Counted from the stretch's first letter, positions 50,885-60,863 are shown. The stretch is 64,000 nucleotides of DNA from Mycobacterium sp. SMC-2 (GCF_025263485.1 NZ_CP079863.1:3844001-3908000); one strand, 5' to 3'. Numbers and translations: made by a program. Notes: generated by a model not told the origin, from the letters alone.

Positions 50885-52053
50885 TTCGTCACCGTCCACT
50901 GCGTGACCGGCATCTGCGGGCGCCATCCGGTGAAACCGCCGAGCGGCTCACCCTGATAAAGCTGGAAGCGGCGCAGGAGACCTCCCAGGCGCGAATGTAA
51001 CTGCGCCAAAGTGGATTCGGATTCCGCGGTGACCGCGTTGGCGACGAGACGGCCTTGCGTTGGCAAGGCGTCCAGGCACGCGTCGAGCAGGCCGGGCTGG
51101 GTGAGGCCGCCGCCGATGAAGATTGCCGACGGCGGATCGAGGCCGCCGAACCCTTCCGGCGCGCCACCGCGCACGTCGATGGGAGCGCCGAAAGCCGCGG
51201 CGTTCGACCCGATGTTGTGGCGGCGTCGTTCGTCGCGCTCGAATGCGACCGCGCTGCAACCGCTCCAACTCAGGCACCACTCGACGCTGATGCTGCCCGA
51301 GCCCGCGCCGACGTCCCATAGGCGTTCGCCCGGGCGCGGGGCCAGCGCTGCCAGCGTCACCGCGCGGATTCCGTGTTTGGTGATCTGCCCGTCGTGGACG
51401 AACACGTCATCCGGCAGCGGCGACAGCCGTTCGTCGGGCAGGTATCGGATGGCGATGACGTTGAGGTCGTCGACGCCCTGGGGCGGGTCCTCGGCCCATT
51501 GGCGCGCCGTGCCGTCGCGGCGGTGTTCGGTTAAGCCACCGAGGTTTTCGAGGACGGTGAGTGTGGAATCGCCGCGGCCGTGCGCGTTGAGCAGTGCGGC
51601 GAGTTCCTTCGGTGTGGCGCCGTTTTTGGACAGCACGATCGCTTGGCCGCCGCGGCGTATCGCGGTGTGCGACTGCGCGGTGACGAGGCTGATCACCTCC
51701 GTGTCGTGAACGTTCCAGCCCATCCGCGCGCACGCCAGCGTCACCGAGGACACGTGTGGCAGCACCCTGACTCGGTCGGGGCCGTACAGCCGGATCAGCG
51801 TGCCCCCGATGCCGTGCAGGAGCGGGTCGCCGCTGGCCACCACGTGGACGTCGTCGGCGTGGTCGTCGAGCAACGTCTGCAGCGCGGGCAACATCGGCGA
51901 GGGCCACTGCCGACGGGGCGCGGTCACGGTCTCGTCGAGCAAGCCCAGTTGCCTTTGGGACCCGTAAACTATTGTCGCCCTTCGCAGTTCACTGCGTGAT
52001 GCTTCGGCGAGCCCGGCCATGCCGTCGGCTCCGATGCCGACCACGATGATCAT
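50881..52053 (-). CDS. cobL: Precorrin-6Y C5,15-methyltransferase (decarboxylating)
   Basis: 390 aa from ATG 52053. The N-terminal ~200 residues (CobE/CbiE part) have MIIVVGIGADGM and SGDPLLHGIG; the C-terminal part (CbiT) has the SAM-binding VGAGSGSISVEW. Together they methylate precorrin-6B at C-5 and C-15 and decarboxylate the C-12 acetate. The ATG overlaps the stop of the upstream SDR gene. Same length as the M. tuberculosis protein. Confidence 0.96.
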   Translation of the reverse strand: MIIVVGIGADGMAGLAEASRSELRRATIVYGSQRQLGLLDETVTAPRRQWPSPMLPALQTLLDDHADDVHVVASGDPLLHGIGGTLIRLYGPDRVRVLPHVSSVTLACARMGWNVHDTEVISLVTAQSHTAIRRGGQAIVLSKNGATPKELAALLNAHGRGDSTLTVLENLGGLTEHRRDGTARQWAEDPPQGVDDLNVIAIRYLPDERLSPLPDDVFVHDGQITKHGIRAVTLAALAPRPGERLWDVGAGSGSISVEWCLSWSGCSAVAFERDERRRHNIGSNAAAFGAPIDVRGGAPEGFGGLDPPSAIFIGGGLTQPGLLDACLDALPTQGRLVANAVTAESESTLAQLHSRLGGLLRRFQLYQGEPLGGFTGWRPQMPVTQWTVTK

Positions 52054-52799
52054 CGCGGCATCCGGCGCCAGACGAATTGCGGCAGCATCCGCATCACGGC
52101 CGAGGCGGGCCCCAACGCCCACGGGATCCACACCGTGCGTCGGCCCTTGGCCAGCGCACGGGCGGTCGCCGCGGCCACCTGCGGGGGCGTGCTGGCCAGC
52201 GGCGCGGGCGTCATCCCCTCCGTCATGCGACCGACCACAAAGCCCGGCCGGGCGATCAGCAGCCGAACGCCCGTGTCGTGCAGCGCGTCGGCCAAGCCGC
52301 TGGCGAAGCCGTCCAGCCCGGCCTTGGCCGATCCGTAGACGTAGTTGGCGCGACGCACGCGCGCGCCGGCGATCGAGGAGAACACCACCAGTTGGCCGCG
52401 GCCAGCCCCGCGCATCGCGGCGGCGAGGTGGGTGAGCATGCTGACCTGGGCGACGTAGTCGGTATGCACGACCGCCACCGCGTGTCCGGCGTCGGTCTCG
52501 GCGCGGGCCTGGTCACCGAGGATTCCGAAGGCGAGCACCGCCGTCCCGATGGGTCCGTGATCGGCGACGACCGAGGCGACCAGCGGGCCGTGCGAGGCGA
52601 GGTCGTCGGCGTCGAACTCGACCCCGTGCACCGCCGCCGCACCCGCGGCGTTCAGCGCAGCGACCTGCTCGTCGAGTTGATCGGCCTTGCGCGCGGCCAG
52701 CACCACCGTCGCCCCGGGCGCCAGGAGGCGCGCCAACTCGACGCCGATCTCGCTGCGGCCGCCCAGGACTAGTACTGGTCCTGCGCCCGTGTCGTCCAC
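52050..52799 (-). CDS. SDR-family oxidoreductase, Rv2073c-like
   Basis: 249 aa. The cofactor turn is LVLGGRSEIG near 10-19, which departs from TGxxxGxG but keeps the Rossmann shape. FSSIAG and YVYGSAKAG supply the catalytic Ser, Tyr and Lys. It resembles the decaprenylphosphoryl-erythro-pentosid-2-ulose reductase (DprE2)-type SDRs in its opening. It is translationally coupled to cobL (ATGA). Whether it serves cobalamin synthesis is not known. Confidence 0.86.
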   Translation of the reverse strand: MDDTGAGPVLVLGGRSEIGVELARLLAPGATVVLAARKADQLDEQVAALNAAGAAAVHGVEFDADDLASHGPLVASVVADHGPIGTAVLAFGILGDQARAETDAGHAVAVVHTDYVAQVSMLTHLAAAMRGAGRGQLVVFSSIAGARVRRANYVYGSAKAGLDGFASGLADALHDTGVRLLIARPGFVVGRMTEGMTPAPLASTPPQVAAATARALAKGRRTVWIPWALGPASAVMRMLPQFVWRRMPR

Positions 52800-52834
52800 G
52801 GCTGCGATTATGACCTGCGCTAGCGTGGGCGGTG

Positions 52835-53248
52835 ATGGCGAATACCACTACCCGGCTCACCGACGATGCGCTGGCGTTCCTGTCCGAACGGCATCTAGCC
52901 ATGCTGACCACGCTGCGAGCCGACAATTCACCACACGTGGTGGCGGTGGGTTTCACCTTCGACCCCAAGACTCACATCGCGCGGGTGATCACCACCGGGG
53001 GCTCGCAGAAGGCGGTGAACGCCGACCGCGGCGGGGTGGCGGTGCTCAGTCAGGTCGACGGCGCGCGGTGGCTGTCGTTGGAGGGCCGGTCCAAGGTAAA
53101 CAACGCTGTCGACGCCGTGCGTGATGCCGAACTGCGGTATGCCCAGCGCTATCGCACCCCGCGGCCAAATCCGCGGCGGGTGGTCATCGAGGTGCACGTG
53201 GAGCGGGTGCTTGGGTCGTCGGGCTTATTGGACCGCGGCGAGAAGTAG
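52835..53248 (+). CDS. F420H2-dependent reductase, Rv2074-like
   Basis: 137 aa from ATG 52835 (an adjacent GTG at 52832 is in frame). The sequence is nearly the same as M. tuberculosis Rv2074: [21 protein letters not shown], then [11 protein letters not shown] and [14 protein letters not shown]. Rv2074 is a split-barrel FDOR-B protein shown to reduce biliverdin with F420H2. The cofactor-binding Lys/Arg stretch is kept. It is divergent from the SDR-cob operon. Confidence 0.93.
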   Translation: MANTTTRLTDDALAFLSERHLAMLTTLRADNSPHVVAVGFTFDPKTHIARVITTGGSQKAVNADRGGVAVLSQVDGARWLSLEGRSKVNNAVDAVRDAELRYAQRYRTPRPNPRRVVIEVHVERVLGSSGLLDRGEK

Positions 53249-53259
53249 CGCAACTCGTG

Positions 53260-53652
53260 TCAGTTCGGCTGCTTCGTCGAGCTATCGCGGCTCGCCGCGG
53301 GGCCGTCGGGATAGATGTAGGTGCCGCGTGGCGGCGCCTGCACTTTCAGATCGCCGATTGGCAGGCCCGTCGCGCCGTGGTCGTCGTAGAGGAAGTCGGT
53401 CCAAAACAGGGCACCGCCGGACACGCGGCCCGTGCCACACGTGCGTGGAAACTCCTCGCCGAACGGCCATCCGGACGGCACCGGAAGTTGCGGCTCGGGC
53501 CGAAGCGCCGCCGGCGGCACCCCCTCGGGCATCCCGTCGATCACGATGAGCTCAGCTGGCGGCGCGGGTGACGTTGCGGCGCGATGCACCAGCGTGTCGG
53601 CGATGTGGCGTGCGATGCGGATCGGAAGGAGCGTCAAATCCAGAAGTGACAT
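53260..53652 (-). CDS. Small protein of unknown function
   Basis: 130 aa from ATG 53652 (a TTG at 53655 precedes it). The N-terminal ~25 residues (LLDLTLLPIRIARHIADTL) are amphipathic or weakly hydrophobic; the middle is Pro-rich, and FPRTCGTGRVSGGALFWTDFLYDDHGATG forms a folded-looking block before the frame ends. I do not recognise a full domain, and the abrupt end suggests it may be the N-terminal remnant of a longer secreted protein. It converges with the Rv2074-like gene. Confidence 0.55.
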   Translation of the reverse strand: MSLLDLTLLPIRIARHIADTLVHRAATSPAPPAELIVIDGMPEGVPPAALRPEPQLPVPSGWPFGEEFPRTCGTGRVSGGALFWTDFLYDDHGATGLPIGDLKVQAPPRGTYIYPDGPAASRDSSTKQPN

Positions 53653-53686
53653 CAAGCCAAACGTACGCGCGGGTGCGCCCTGGGCG

Positions 53687-54814
53687 CTACGACGCGGGCA
53701 CCACGATCAACTCGTGCGGCCGATTGTTGACGGCCAGCCCGCCGTCTTCGGTCACGACGACGATGTCCTCGATGCGAGCGCCCCACCGGCCCGGGAAGTA
53801 GATGCCCGGCTCGATGGAGAAGGCCATGCCGGCGGCCAGCGGCAGGTCACTGCCCGCGACGATGTAGGGCTCCTCGTGTACCGACAGCCCGATGCCGTGG
53901 CCGGTGCGGTGCACGAAGGCCTCACCGAGTCCGGCCTCGGCCAGCACATCGCGGGCGGCCGCGTCGACCTGCTCGGCCGTCACGCCCGGGCGCACCGCAT
54001 CGACGGCCGCGCGCTGCGCCCGCTGCAGCACCGAATAGTGCTGCGCCACTTCGGGATCCGGCTCGCCGATGCTGTAAGTACGCGTCGAGTCGGAGTGGTA
54101 CCCGGGCTCGTACGCGCCGCCGATGTCGACGACGACGATGTCACCCGCCTGCAATTCACGATCCGAGCATCCGTGGTGCGGGTCGGCACTGTGCGGCCCG
54201 GAACCGACGATGATGAATGCCACCTCCGAATGCCCTTCGGCCACAATCGCTTCCGCGATGTCAGCGGCCACGTCGGCCTCGGTCCGGCCGGGAACCAGAA
54301 ACTCGGGCACCCGGGCGTGCACTCGATCGATGGCCGCGCCGGCCTTGCGCAGCGCGTCGATCTCGCATTCCTCCTTGACCATCCGCAGCGTGCGCCTCAC
54401 GTCGGTGGCCAGCACCGGCAACACCCCGAGCGCACCGGCGAGCGGCAGCAGATGCAACGCCGGCATCGAATCGGTGACGGCGGTCGCGGCGGGAGCCCCG
54501 CCCAAAGCGGCGCCCACCAATCGGTAAGGGTCGTCCCCGTCCACCCAATCCCGCACCGCCAACCCCAGTTCCGCAATGGCCGAACCCTTGAGCGAAGCCA
54601 GCTCCAGCCGCGGGACAACCACGGTCGGATCGCCGGACGCCGGCAACACGAGGGCGGTGAACCGCTCGAGCGTCTGGGCGCGCGACCCGACCAGGTAGCG
54701 CAGGTCGTACCCGGGGGTGATCACCAGCCCCGACAGCCCCGCGTCGGCGGTCGCGGCAGCCGCCGCTGCCAGCCGGCGGGCATACACCCCGGTGTCGAAC
54801 CGATGAGATTGCAT
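53687..54814 (-). CDS. pepE: Xaa-Pro dipeptidase-like peptidase PepE
   Basis: 375 aa. M24 (pita-bread) metallopeptidase: metal ligands Asp in VVDIGG, Asp in HSDSTRT, His in GHGIG, Glu in SIEPG and Glu in RIEDIV are all present in order. The N-terminal creatinase-like domain occupies ~1-140. It should cleave dipeptides with a C-terminal Pro in the cytoplasm. Matches M. tuberculosis PepE (Rv2089c) in place and length. It is divergent from the exonuclease gene. Confidence 0.94.
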   Translation of the reverse strand: MQSHRFDTGVYARRLAAAAAATADAGLSGLVITPGYDLRYLVGSRAQTLERFTALVLPASGDPTVVVPRLELASLKGSAIAELGLAVRDWVDGDDPYRLVGAALGGAPAATAVTDSMPALHLLPLAGALGVLPVLATDVRRTLRMVKEECEIDALRKAGAAIDRVHARVPEFLVPGRTEADVAADIAEAIVAEGHSEVAFIIVGSGPHSADPHHGCSDRELQAGDIVVVDIGGAYEPGYHSDSTRTYSIGEPDPEVAQHYSVLQRAQRAAVDAVRPGVTAEQVDAAARDVLAEAGLGEAFVHRTGHGIGLSVHEEPYIVAGSDLPLAAGMAFSIEPGIYFPGRWGARIEDIVVVTEDGGLAVNNRPHELIVVPAS

Positions 54815-54916
54815 GGCAGCCAGGCTAACCCGGCCGGCCCAACGTCGAGTTGTTGCGGCGAAACGATTGGGTCGTCAACAACACGCCGACGCTCGGCGCC
54901 ATGAGACGATACCGGG

Positions 54917-55873
54917 ATGCCCGCGCCGCTCTTGCTGCTCGACGGGGCCAGCATGTGGTTCCGGTCGTATTTCGGGGTACCGTCCTCGATCACCAGCCCC
55001 GACGGCCGGCCCGTCAACGCCGTGCGCGGGTTCATCGACTCGATGGCGGTGGTGATCAGCCGGCAGCGCCCCAATCGGCTGGTGGTATGCCTGGACCTCG
55101 ACTGGCGGCCGCAGTTCCGGGTGGACCTCGTCCCGTCCTACAAGGCTCATCGCGTCGCGGAAGCGGAGCCCGAGGGCGAGCCGGACGTCGAAGAGGTGCC
55201 CGACGACCTGACGCCGCAGATCGACATGATCATGGAACTGCTGGACGCCTTCGGGATCCCGACCGCGGGGGCCGAAGGTTTCGAGGCCGACGACGTGCTG
55301 GGCACCCTGGCCGCTCGCGAACGCCGCGATCCCGTGGTGGTGGTCAGCGGGGACCGCGACCTGCTGCAGGTGGTGTCGGACGATCCGGTCCCGGTCCGGG
55401 TGCTCTACCTGGGCCGCGGGCTGGCGAAAGCCACCCTGTTCGGGCCGGCGGAGGTCGCCGAACAATACGGCCTGCCGCAGCATCGGGCCGGGCCGGCCTA
55501 CGCGGAATTCGCGCTGATGCGCGGCGATCCGTCGGACGGCCTGCCGGGCGTGCCGGGTGTCGGCGAGAAGACGGCGGCGACGCTGCTGGCGCAGCACGGG
55601 TCGCTGGAGCAGATCCTGGCGGCCGCCCACGACCCGAAATCGAAGATGGCCAAGGGTCTGCGCTCGAAACTGCTGGGCGCGACCGACTACATCGACGCCG
55701 CCGGACAGGTGGTGCGGGTGGCCACCGACGCGCCCGTCAGCCTGTCGACCGCGACCGACGCGCTACCCTTGGCGGCCGACGACCCGCACCGCACGGCCAG
55801 GCTGGCGACCAAACTGGGCGTCGGCTCCTCGATAGCCCGGTTGCAGAAGGCGCTCGACGCGCTGCCGTCGTGA
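54917..55873 (+). CDS. 5'-3' exonuclease (PolA N-domain-like)
   Basis: 318 aa. [16 protein letters not shown], then [21 protein letters not shown] and [18 protein letters not shown] (helix-hairpin-helix, ~205-225) are the FEN/5'-nuclease motifs with the acidic metal ligands in place. There is no polymerase domain, so this is the stand-alone 5'-3' exonuclease (Rv2090 in M. tuberculosis), probably a flap or RNA-primer nuclease. An overlapping frame starting at 54850 is a shadow. Confidence 0.94.
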   Translation: MPAPLLLLDGASMWFRSYFGVPSSITSPDGRPVNAVRGFIDSMAVVISRQRPNRLVVCLDLDWRPQFRVDLVPSYKAHRVAEAEPEGEPDVEEVPDDLTPQIDMIMELLDAFGIPTAGAEGFEADDVLGTLAARERRDPVVVVSGDRDLLQVVSDDPVPVRVLYLGRGLAKATLFGPAEVAEQYGLPQHRAGPAYAEFALMRGDPSDGLPGVPGVGEKTAATLLAQHGSLEQILAAAHDPKSKMAKGLRSKLLGATDYIDAAGQVVRVATDAPVSLSTATDALPLAADDPHRTARLATKLGVGSSIARLQKALDALPS

Positions 55874-55877
55874 CCGA

Positions 55878-56627
55878 CTACTGCGGGCGGCCGACCTCGT
55901 AGGTGCCCTTGTTGTCCTGGAAGGTCACCGTCACGCGCTTGGGGGCGCCGTCGATGCTGACGTCGCAGTCGAACGTGGCGCCCTTCTTGACGGTGGGATT
56001 CTGCCCGTGGTTGCACTTGACGTTTTGGACGTTCTTGGCGCCGTAACCGTTGGTCTCGTCGGACAGGACCTGCTGCACACCGGCCTGCGCCTTGTTGACG
56101 TCCAGCTTGGTGGTGACGAAGAACCCGGGCTGCCAGAAGCCCAGCACCAGCACGACCGCGATGAGAAGGAAGGCGATCGCCCCGCCCACGCCGGCAATCA
56201 GGGCCACCGGGCGCTTCTTGGCCGGTTGCTGCTCGTAGGGCGGGTACTGCTGCGGGTACTGGCCCGGCTGGCCGTATTGACCCGGCTGGCCGTACTGGCC
56301 CGGCGGACCGTACTGACCCGGCTGGCCGTACTGGCCCGGCGGACCGTACTGACCCGGCTGGCCGTACTGGCCGGGCTGCGCATACTGACCCGGCTGGCCG
56401 TACTGACCGTAGCCCGGCTGCTGCGGGTATTGCTGCGGATAGGCCTGCTCGGCCGGCTGTTGGTACTGCGGGTACTCGGCGGGCGGCGTGTACGCCGGGG
56501 TCTGCCAGGTCGCCTCCTGGCCCGGTTGCTGCTGCCAGGGCGAGCCGACCTGCGTCGGTTCCGAGGACTGATCGCTACCTTGGCCGGGCGGTTGCCACTG
56601 CTGTTCCGGTCCCTGCGGTCCGCTCAT
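55878..56627 (-). CDS. DUF4333 membrane protein with Gly-Gln-Pro repeats
   Basis: 249 aa, Rv2091c position. Residues 1-130 are Pro/Gln/Tyr/Gly-rich and include about nine GQ(P/Y)-type hexapeptides (unit GQPGQY, ~75-125). A basic KKRP precedes one membrane span (~139-162). The outside C-terminal ~85 residues form a DUF4333 domain with Cys in VKCNHG and FDCDV, probably a disulfide. So the low-complexity repeat is cytoplasmic. Function unknown. It converges with the exonuclease gene. Confidence 0.88.
   Translation of the reverse strand: MSGPQGPEQQWQPPGQGSDQSSEPTQVGSPWQQQPGQEATWQTPAYTPPAEYPQYQQPAEQAYPQQYPQQPGYGQYGQPGQYAQPGQYGQPGQYGPPGQYGQPGQYGPPGQYGQPGQYGQPGQYPQQYPPYEQQPAKKRPVALIAGVGGAIAFLLIAVVLVLGFWQPGFFVTTKLDVNKAQAGVQQVLSDETNGYGAKNVQNVKCNHGQNPTVKKGATFDCDVSIDGAPKRVTVTFQDNKGTYEVGRPQ
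56254..56412 (-). repeat. 18-bp tandem repeat coding GQPGQY
   Basis: About nine copies of an 18-bp unit (plus strand GTACTGGCCCGGCTGGCC or close variants) within the DUF4333 gene. Units differ mostly at two positions, giving [12 protein letters not shown] or AQPGQY. Slippage at this tract would change copy number in frame. Confidence 0.85.
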
Positions 56628-56708
56628 CGTCTCTCCTCAGCCCCTATGTGTCTCGGCATGAATTATCGGCGTAGTGCTTTCCCGGATCTACGGTAGCTTC
56701 GGCACAGC

Positions 56709-59483
56709 CTACCCGGCGTCAACAGCGACGACGCCGCGCCGAACGTCATTGATGGCGCGCTTGGCGGTCGCCCGCAGCTCAGCATCGGGCGCCGCGTTGC
56801 GCACCTGGTCGAGCAGATCGAGCACCTGGCGGCACCAGCGCACGAAATCCCCCGCCAGCAGCGGCGAGCCGGCGCCGACCGGGTCGACGGCGGCCAGCGC
56901 CGCGGCCAGATCCCCGGTCTTGGCCCAGCGATAGATGACGTTGACGAAGCCGTCGTCGGGTTCCCGACTCGGCGCGATCCGGTGCGTCTGCTCGTCGGTG
57001 CGCAACACATAGGACAGCCGCGACGTTTGCTGCAGCGCCTGTCGCACCCGCTGGGTGGGCGCCTCGGCGGCGAACGCCGCCCTTGGCCCCTCACCACCCC
57101 TGCTCTCGTACACGACCGCCGAGACCACCGCCGCCAACTCGGGCGGCTTCAGGCCGGCCCACGCGCCGGTGCGCAGGCATTCGGCGACCAGGAGGTCACT
57201 CTCGCTATAGATGCGGGCCAGCATCCGGCCGTCGTCGGTGACGTGGGGATCGGTGTCGGGGCCCTGGATGAAGCCGCGCTCGGTGAGCAGGCCGACGATC
57301 CGGTCGAAGGTCCGCGCCAGCGAATTGGTCGCGGCGGCAACTTTTTTCTCCAATTGCGCATTGTCGCGTTCGATGCGCAGGTAGCGCTCGGCCTGCCGGA
57401 CTTGGGATTCCAGGCCGGGGCTGTTGTGCGACGGGTGGCGACGCAGCTCCTCACGCAACGATGCCAGCTCGGGGTCGTGGAACGCGCCGTCCTGATCGCC
57501 GCGGCCGCTGCGGCGCCGGCCCGGAATGACCAGGCCGGCGGCCGCCGATCGCAGCGCCGACGCCAGGTCGCGCCGGACCCGCGGCTGGCGGTGCTCGACC
57601 CGCTTGGGCAGCGGCATCGAACCGACCGGAGCCGACGCACCCGTGTAGTCGGCCGTCGAAATGCGCCCCGCCCAGCGGTTTTCGGTGAGCACCAACGGGC
57701 GCGGATCCTCGCCGTCGCGGGCCGGTTCCAGCACCACCGCCAGCCCACCGCGCCGGCCGTGAGTGATGTTGATGATGTCGCCACGCCGCAGCGCGGCCAG
57801 CGCGTCGCTGGCCGCCTGCCGACGCTGCAGCCGCGACGCGCGGGACTGCGCGCGCTCCATGTCCGAAATTCGGGCGCGCAGCCGGGCGTAGTCGAGGATC
57901 GGCGCCTCCGGCCCGCCCAGCTCGGCGGCGATCTCGGCGAGCATCGCCTTGCCGCGCTCGATACCGCGGATCAGGCCGACGACGGAGCGGTCTGCCTGAT
58001 ACTGGGCGAACGACTGCTCCAGCAGCCGATGCGCCTGCTCGGGGCCCATGTGCTGCACCAGGTTGATCGTCATGTTGTACGACGGGGCGAACGAGCTGCG
58101 CAGCGGAAAGGTGCGGGTGGAGGCCAGGCCCGCCACCGCGGACGGTTCGGTGGTTTCTTCAGTGGGGTTCCACAGCACCACCGCGTGACCCTCGACGTCG
58201 ATGCCGCGCCGGCCGGCGCGCCCGGTCAGCTGCGTGTACTCCCCCGGCGTCAGCGGCACATGCTGCTCGCCGTTGAACTTCACCAGCCGCTCGAGCACTA
58301 CGGTGCGAGCGGGCATGTTGATGCCGAGCGCCAACGTCTCGGTGGCGAACACCGCCTTGACCAGACCGGCGGTAAACAGCTCCTCGACGGTGTGCCGGAA
58401 GGCCGGCAACATCCCGGCGTGGTGCGCCGCCAGACCGCGCAGCAGCCCCTCCCGCCACTCGTAATAGCCGAGCACCGCCAAGTCGGCGTCGGCCAGATCG
58501 CCGCACCGGTGATCGATCACCTCGGCGATCTGCGCTCGCTCCTCCTCGGTGGTCAACCGGAGCGGCGAACGCAGGCACTGCTGGACGGCGGCGTCGCAGC
58601 CAGCGCGGGAGAACACGAAGGTGATCGCCGGAAGCAGCCCCTCGGAGTCCAGGGTCGCGATCACGTCCGCCCGCCCGGGCGGACGGTAAAGGCGCGGCCG
58701 GCCGGGCCCACCGCGGCCGGTGCGCCCTCGGCGTGGCTGCCAGTCCAACATTCGGTCCGCTTCGCGGCGGTGCGCGATGTGGCGGGTCAGGTCCGGGCTG
58801 ACGCGCGCCTCGCGGCCGGCCACCGGCGGCTCCCCGGCGTCCGAGCCCCGGTAGTCGAAGAGGTCGAACAGCCGCTTGCCCACCAAGACGTGCTGCCACA
58901 GCGGCACCGGCCGGTGCTCGTCGACCACCACGGTCGTGTCGCCCCGCACCGTCTGGATCCAGCCGCCAAACTCCTCGGCGTTGCTCACCGTCGCCGACAG
59001 GCTGACCACCCGCACCTCGTCGGGCAGGTGCAGGATCACTTCCTCCCACACCGGACCGCGCATCCGGTCGGCCAGGAAATGCACCTCGTCCATCACCACG
59101 TAGGAGAGCCCTTGCAGCGCAGGCGAATCGGCGTAGAGCATGTTGCGCAGCACCTCGGTGGTCATCACCACCACCGGGGCGTCGGCGTTCACCGACATGT
59201 CACCTGTCAGCAGGCCGATCCGGTCGCGGCCGTAGCGCACGGTCAGGTCGGTGTGCTTCTGGTTGCTCAGCGCCTTGAGCGGCGTGGTGTAGAAGCACTT
59301 GCCGCCGGCGGCCAGCGCCAGATGCACGGCGAATTCGCCCACCACCGTCTTGCCGGCGCCGGTCGGCGCGCAGACCAGCACGCCGTGGCCTCGTTCGAGC
59401 GCCGCGCACGCCCGCTGCTGGAATCCGTCCAGCGCGAAGGGCAATTCGGCGGTGAACCGTGGCAGCTCGACGAGCTCCGTCAC
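56709..59483 (-). CDS. helY: Ski2-like DEAD/DEAH RNA helicase HelY
   Basis: 924 aa from GTG 59483; the frame runs ~22 codons further up but lacks an RBS there and the family starts with VTEL. Walker A APTGAGKT at 39-46, DEVH at 132-135, SAT (motif III), and TGRAGRRG (motif VI) define a superfamily 2 helicase of the Ski2/Mtr4 group. The C-terminal half includes the helical DSHCT-type region. Likely role is RNA processing or decay. It follows tatC in the pafA-pafB-pafC-tatA-tatC-helY strand run. Confidence 0.95.
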   Translation of the reverse strand: MTELVELPRFTAELPFALDGFQQRACAALERGHGVLVCAPTGAGKTVVGEFAVHLALAAGGKCFYTTPLKALSNQKHTDLTVRYGRDRIGLLTGDMSVNADAPVVVMTTEVLRNMLYADSPALQGLSYVVMDEVHFLADRMRGPVWEEVILHLPDEVRVVSLSATVSNAEEFGGWIQTVRGDTTVVVDEHRPVPLWQHVLVGKRLFDLFDYRGSDAGEPPVAGREARVSPDLTRHIAHRREADRMLDWQPRRGRTGRGGPGRPRLYRPPGRADVIATLDSEGLLPAITFVFSRAGCDAAVQQCLRSPLRLTTEEERAQIAEVIDHRCGDLADADLAVLGYYEWREGLLRGLAAHHAGMLPAFRHTVEELFTAGLVKAVFATETLALGINMPARTVVLERLVKFNGEQHVPLTPGEYTQLTGRAGRRGIDVEGHAVVLWNPTEETTEPSAVAGLASTRTFPLRSSFAPSYNMTINLVQHMGPEQAHRLLEQSFAQYQADRSVVGLIRGIERGKAMLAEIAAELGGPEAPILDYARLRARISDMERAQSRASRLQRRQAASDALAALRRGDIINITHGRRGGLAVVLEPARDGEDPRPLVLTENRWAGRISTADYTGASAPVGSMPLPKRVEHRQPRVRRDLASALRSAAAGLVIPGRRRSGRGDQDGAFHDPELASLREELRRHPSHNSPGLESQVRQAERYLRIERDNAQLEKKVAAATNSLARTFDRIVGLLTERGFIQGPDTDPHVTDDGRMLARIYSESDLLVAECLRTGAWAGLKPPELAAVVSAVVYESRGGEGPRAAFAAEAPTQRVRQALQQTSRLSYVLRTDEQTHRIAPSREPDDGFVNVIYRWAKTGDLAAALAAVDPVGAGSPLLAGDFVRWCRQVLDLLDQVRNAAPDAELRATAKRAINDVRRGVVAVDAG

Positions 59484-59570
59484 GCCGTCACCCCGGTGCG
59501 CGAGGGTCCGCAAATGCACGTCGGATACGGCGTGTCGCTGTACAAACACGGTCGCTCGCGGGATGAGAAC

Positions 59571-60539
59571 TTAGGTGACATCGTCATGCTGGCCGGCGGT
59601 GAACGACGGCTCCCGTACCGGCTCCTGTATCGGTGTGGGCGGCTCGATGACCGATGCCTCGTCGTCGGCGATCGCGGCCCGGGCTTCGCGTTTGGCTTTC
59701 CGCCTGTCGTGCAGGCGACAGATCTGGATGGCGAACTCGAGGAGCACCGACAGCGCCAGGCCCAGGGCGGTCATCGAGAACGGGTCGGACCCGGGGGTGA
59801 AAACGGCCGCGAACGCGAACATCGCGAAGATCAGGCCGCGCCGCCAGGACTTGAGCCGCTCGTAAGGCAGCACGCCCGTCATGTTGAGCATGACGATCAG
59901 CAAGGGGAATTCGAAGCTGACGCCGAACACCACCAACAGGTTGATCAGGAAACCGAAGTACCGGTCCCCGGACAACGCGGTCACCTGCACGTCGCTGCCG
60001 ACGGTCAGCAGAAAGCCCAGCGCCTTGGACAGCACGAAGTAGGCCAGGATCGCACCCGCGACGAAGAGCACCGCCGCGGGGACCACGAACCCGACCGCGA
60101 AGCGGCGCTCCTTCTGGTACAGCCCCGGCGTGATGAACGCCCACAGCTCGTAGAACCACACCGGACAGGCCAGCACGACCCCGGCCGTCAGCCCGACCTT
60201 GAGTCGCAACATGAATTGGTCGAACGGCGCCGTGGCCAGCAGTCGACATTGCCCGTCGGCGCTGATGCTCGCGCGCGCCGATTGGGGCAGCGAACAGTAG
60301 GGGTGCCGCAGCCACTCGCCGAGGCTTTCCAGCCCGAAGATGGAATGCGAATACCAAACGAACCCGAAGATCGTGGTGAGCAGGATGGCGGCCAGCGAGA
60401 TCAGCAACCGGGTGCGCAGCTCGGTCAGGTGATCGACGAGCGACATCGTCGCATCGGGATTGGTGCGACTGCGCCGGTTACGCGGATTGAGGCGTTTCAG
60501 CACGCCCGCAGTGCGCGCTGAAACCTTGAGAAATTTCAC
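59571..60539 (-). CDS. tatC: Sec-independent translocase TatC
   Basis: 322 aa. [16 protein letters not shown] at ~32-47 is the TatC N-terminal signature, with the conserved Glu in HLTELR. Six membrane spans are visible, and [16 protein letters not shown] text ([17 protein letters not shown]) is present. It is the receptor for twin-arginine signal peptides. The C-terminal ~60 residues are a charged cytoplasmic tail. tatA lies 45 bp upstream; tatB is elsewhere. Confidence 0.96.
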   Translation of the reverse strand: MKFLKVSARTAGVLKRLNPRNRRSRTNPDATMSLVDHLTELRTRLLISLAAILLTTIFGFVWYSHSIFGLESLGEWLRHPYCSLPQSARASISADGQCRLLATAPFDQFMLRLKVGLTAGVVLACPVWFYELWAFITPGLYQKERRFAVGFVVPAAVLFVAGAILAYFVLSKALGFLLTVGSDVQVTALSGDRYFGFLINLLVVFGVSFEFPLLIVMLNMTGVLPYERLKSWRRGLIFAMFAFAAVFTPGSDPFSMTALGLALSVLLEFAIQICRLHDRRKAKREARAAIADDEASVIEPPTPIQEPVREPSFTAGQHDDVT

Positions 60540-60584
60540 GACGCTCGTTCAGTGGCGTCCGGGCACCGCGACGATGATGACAGG

Positions 60585-60863
60585 CTACGCCGGGCGTGCT
60601 TCGGACTGCCCCTGCTCGGTGGCCGCCGGAGCGTCGACTCGCTGCGACTGCACGGGAGTGGGGTTCGTCGCGGAGGGCGCGTTGTTGGTGTCCAACGCGG
60701 GCGGTTCCGCTTTGTTCTCGCTCTGCATTTCGCGCAGCTCAGACTTGAAGATGCGCATCGACTTGCCCAGCGAACGCGCTGCATCGGGGAGCTTCTTGGC
60801 ACCGAAAAGCAGGATCACCACCACAGCGAGGATCGCCCAGTGCCACGGACTAAGACTGCCCAC
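60585..60863 (-). CDS. tatA: Sec-independent translocase TatA
   Basis: 92 aa from GTG 60863, with GGAGG 8-9 bases upstream. [27 protein letters not shown] has the short membrane span and the FGxKKLP hinge of TatA; an amphipathic helix follows, then a Pro/Ala-rich tail. TatA oligomers form the pore for folded proteins. A little longer than the 83-aa M. tuberculosis protein, all of it in the tail. Confidence 0.96.
   Translation of the reverse strand: MGSLSPWHWAILAVVVILLFGAKKLPDAARSLGKSMRIFKSELREMQSENKAEPPALDTNNAPSATNPTPVQSQRVDAPAATEQGQSEARPA

Noticed and set aside
56254..56412. CRISPR array
   Set aside because: Contiguous in-frame coding repeat without spacers.
56982..60521. 1179-codon plus-strand frame opposite helY and tatC
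   Set aside because: Spans two well-supported minus-strand genes and their gap; no motif, shadow of codon bias.
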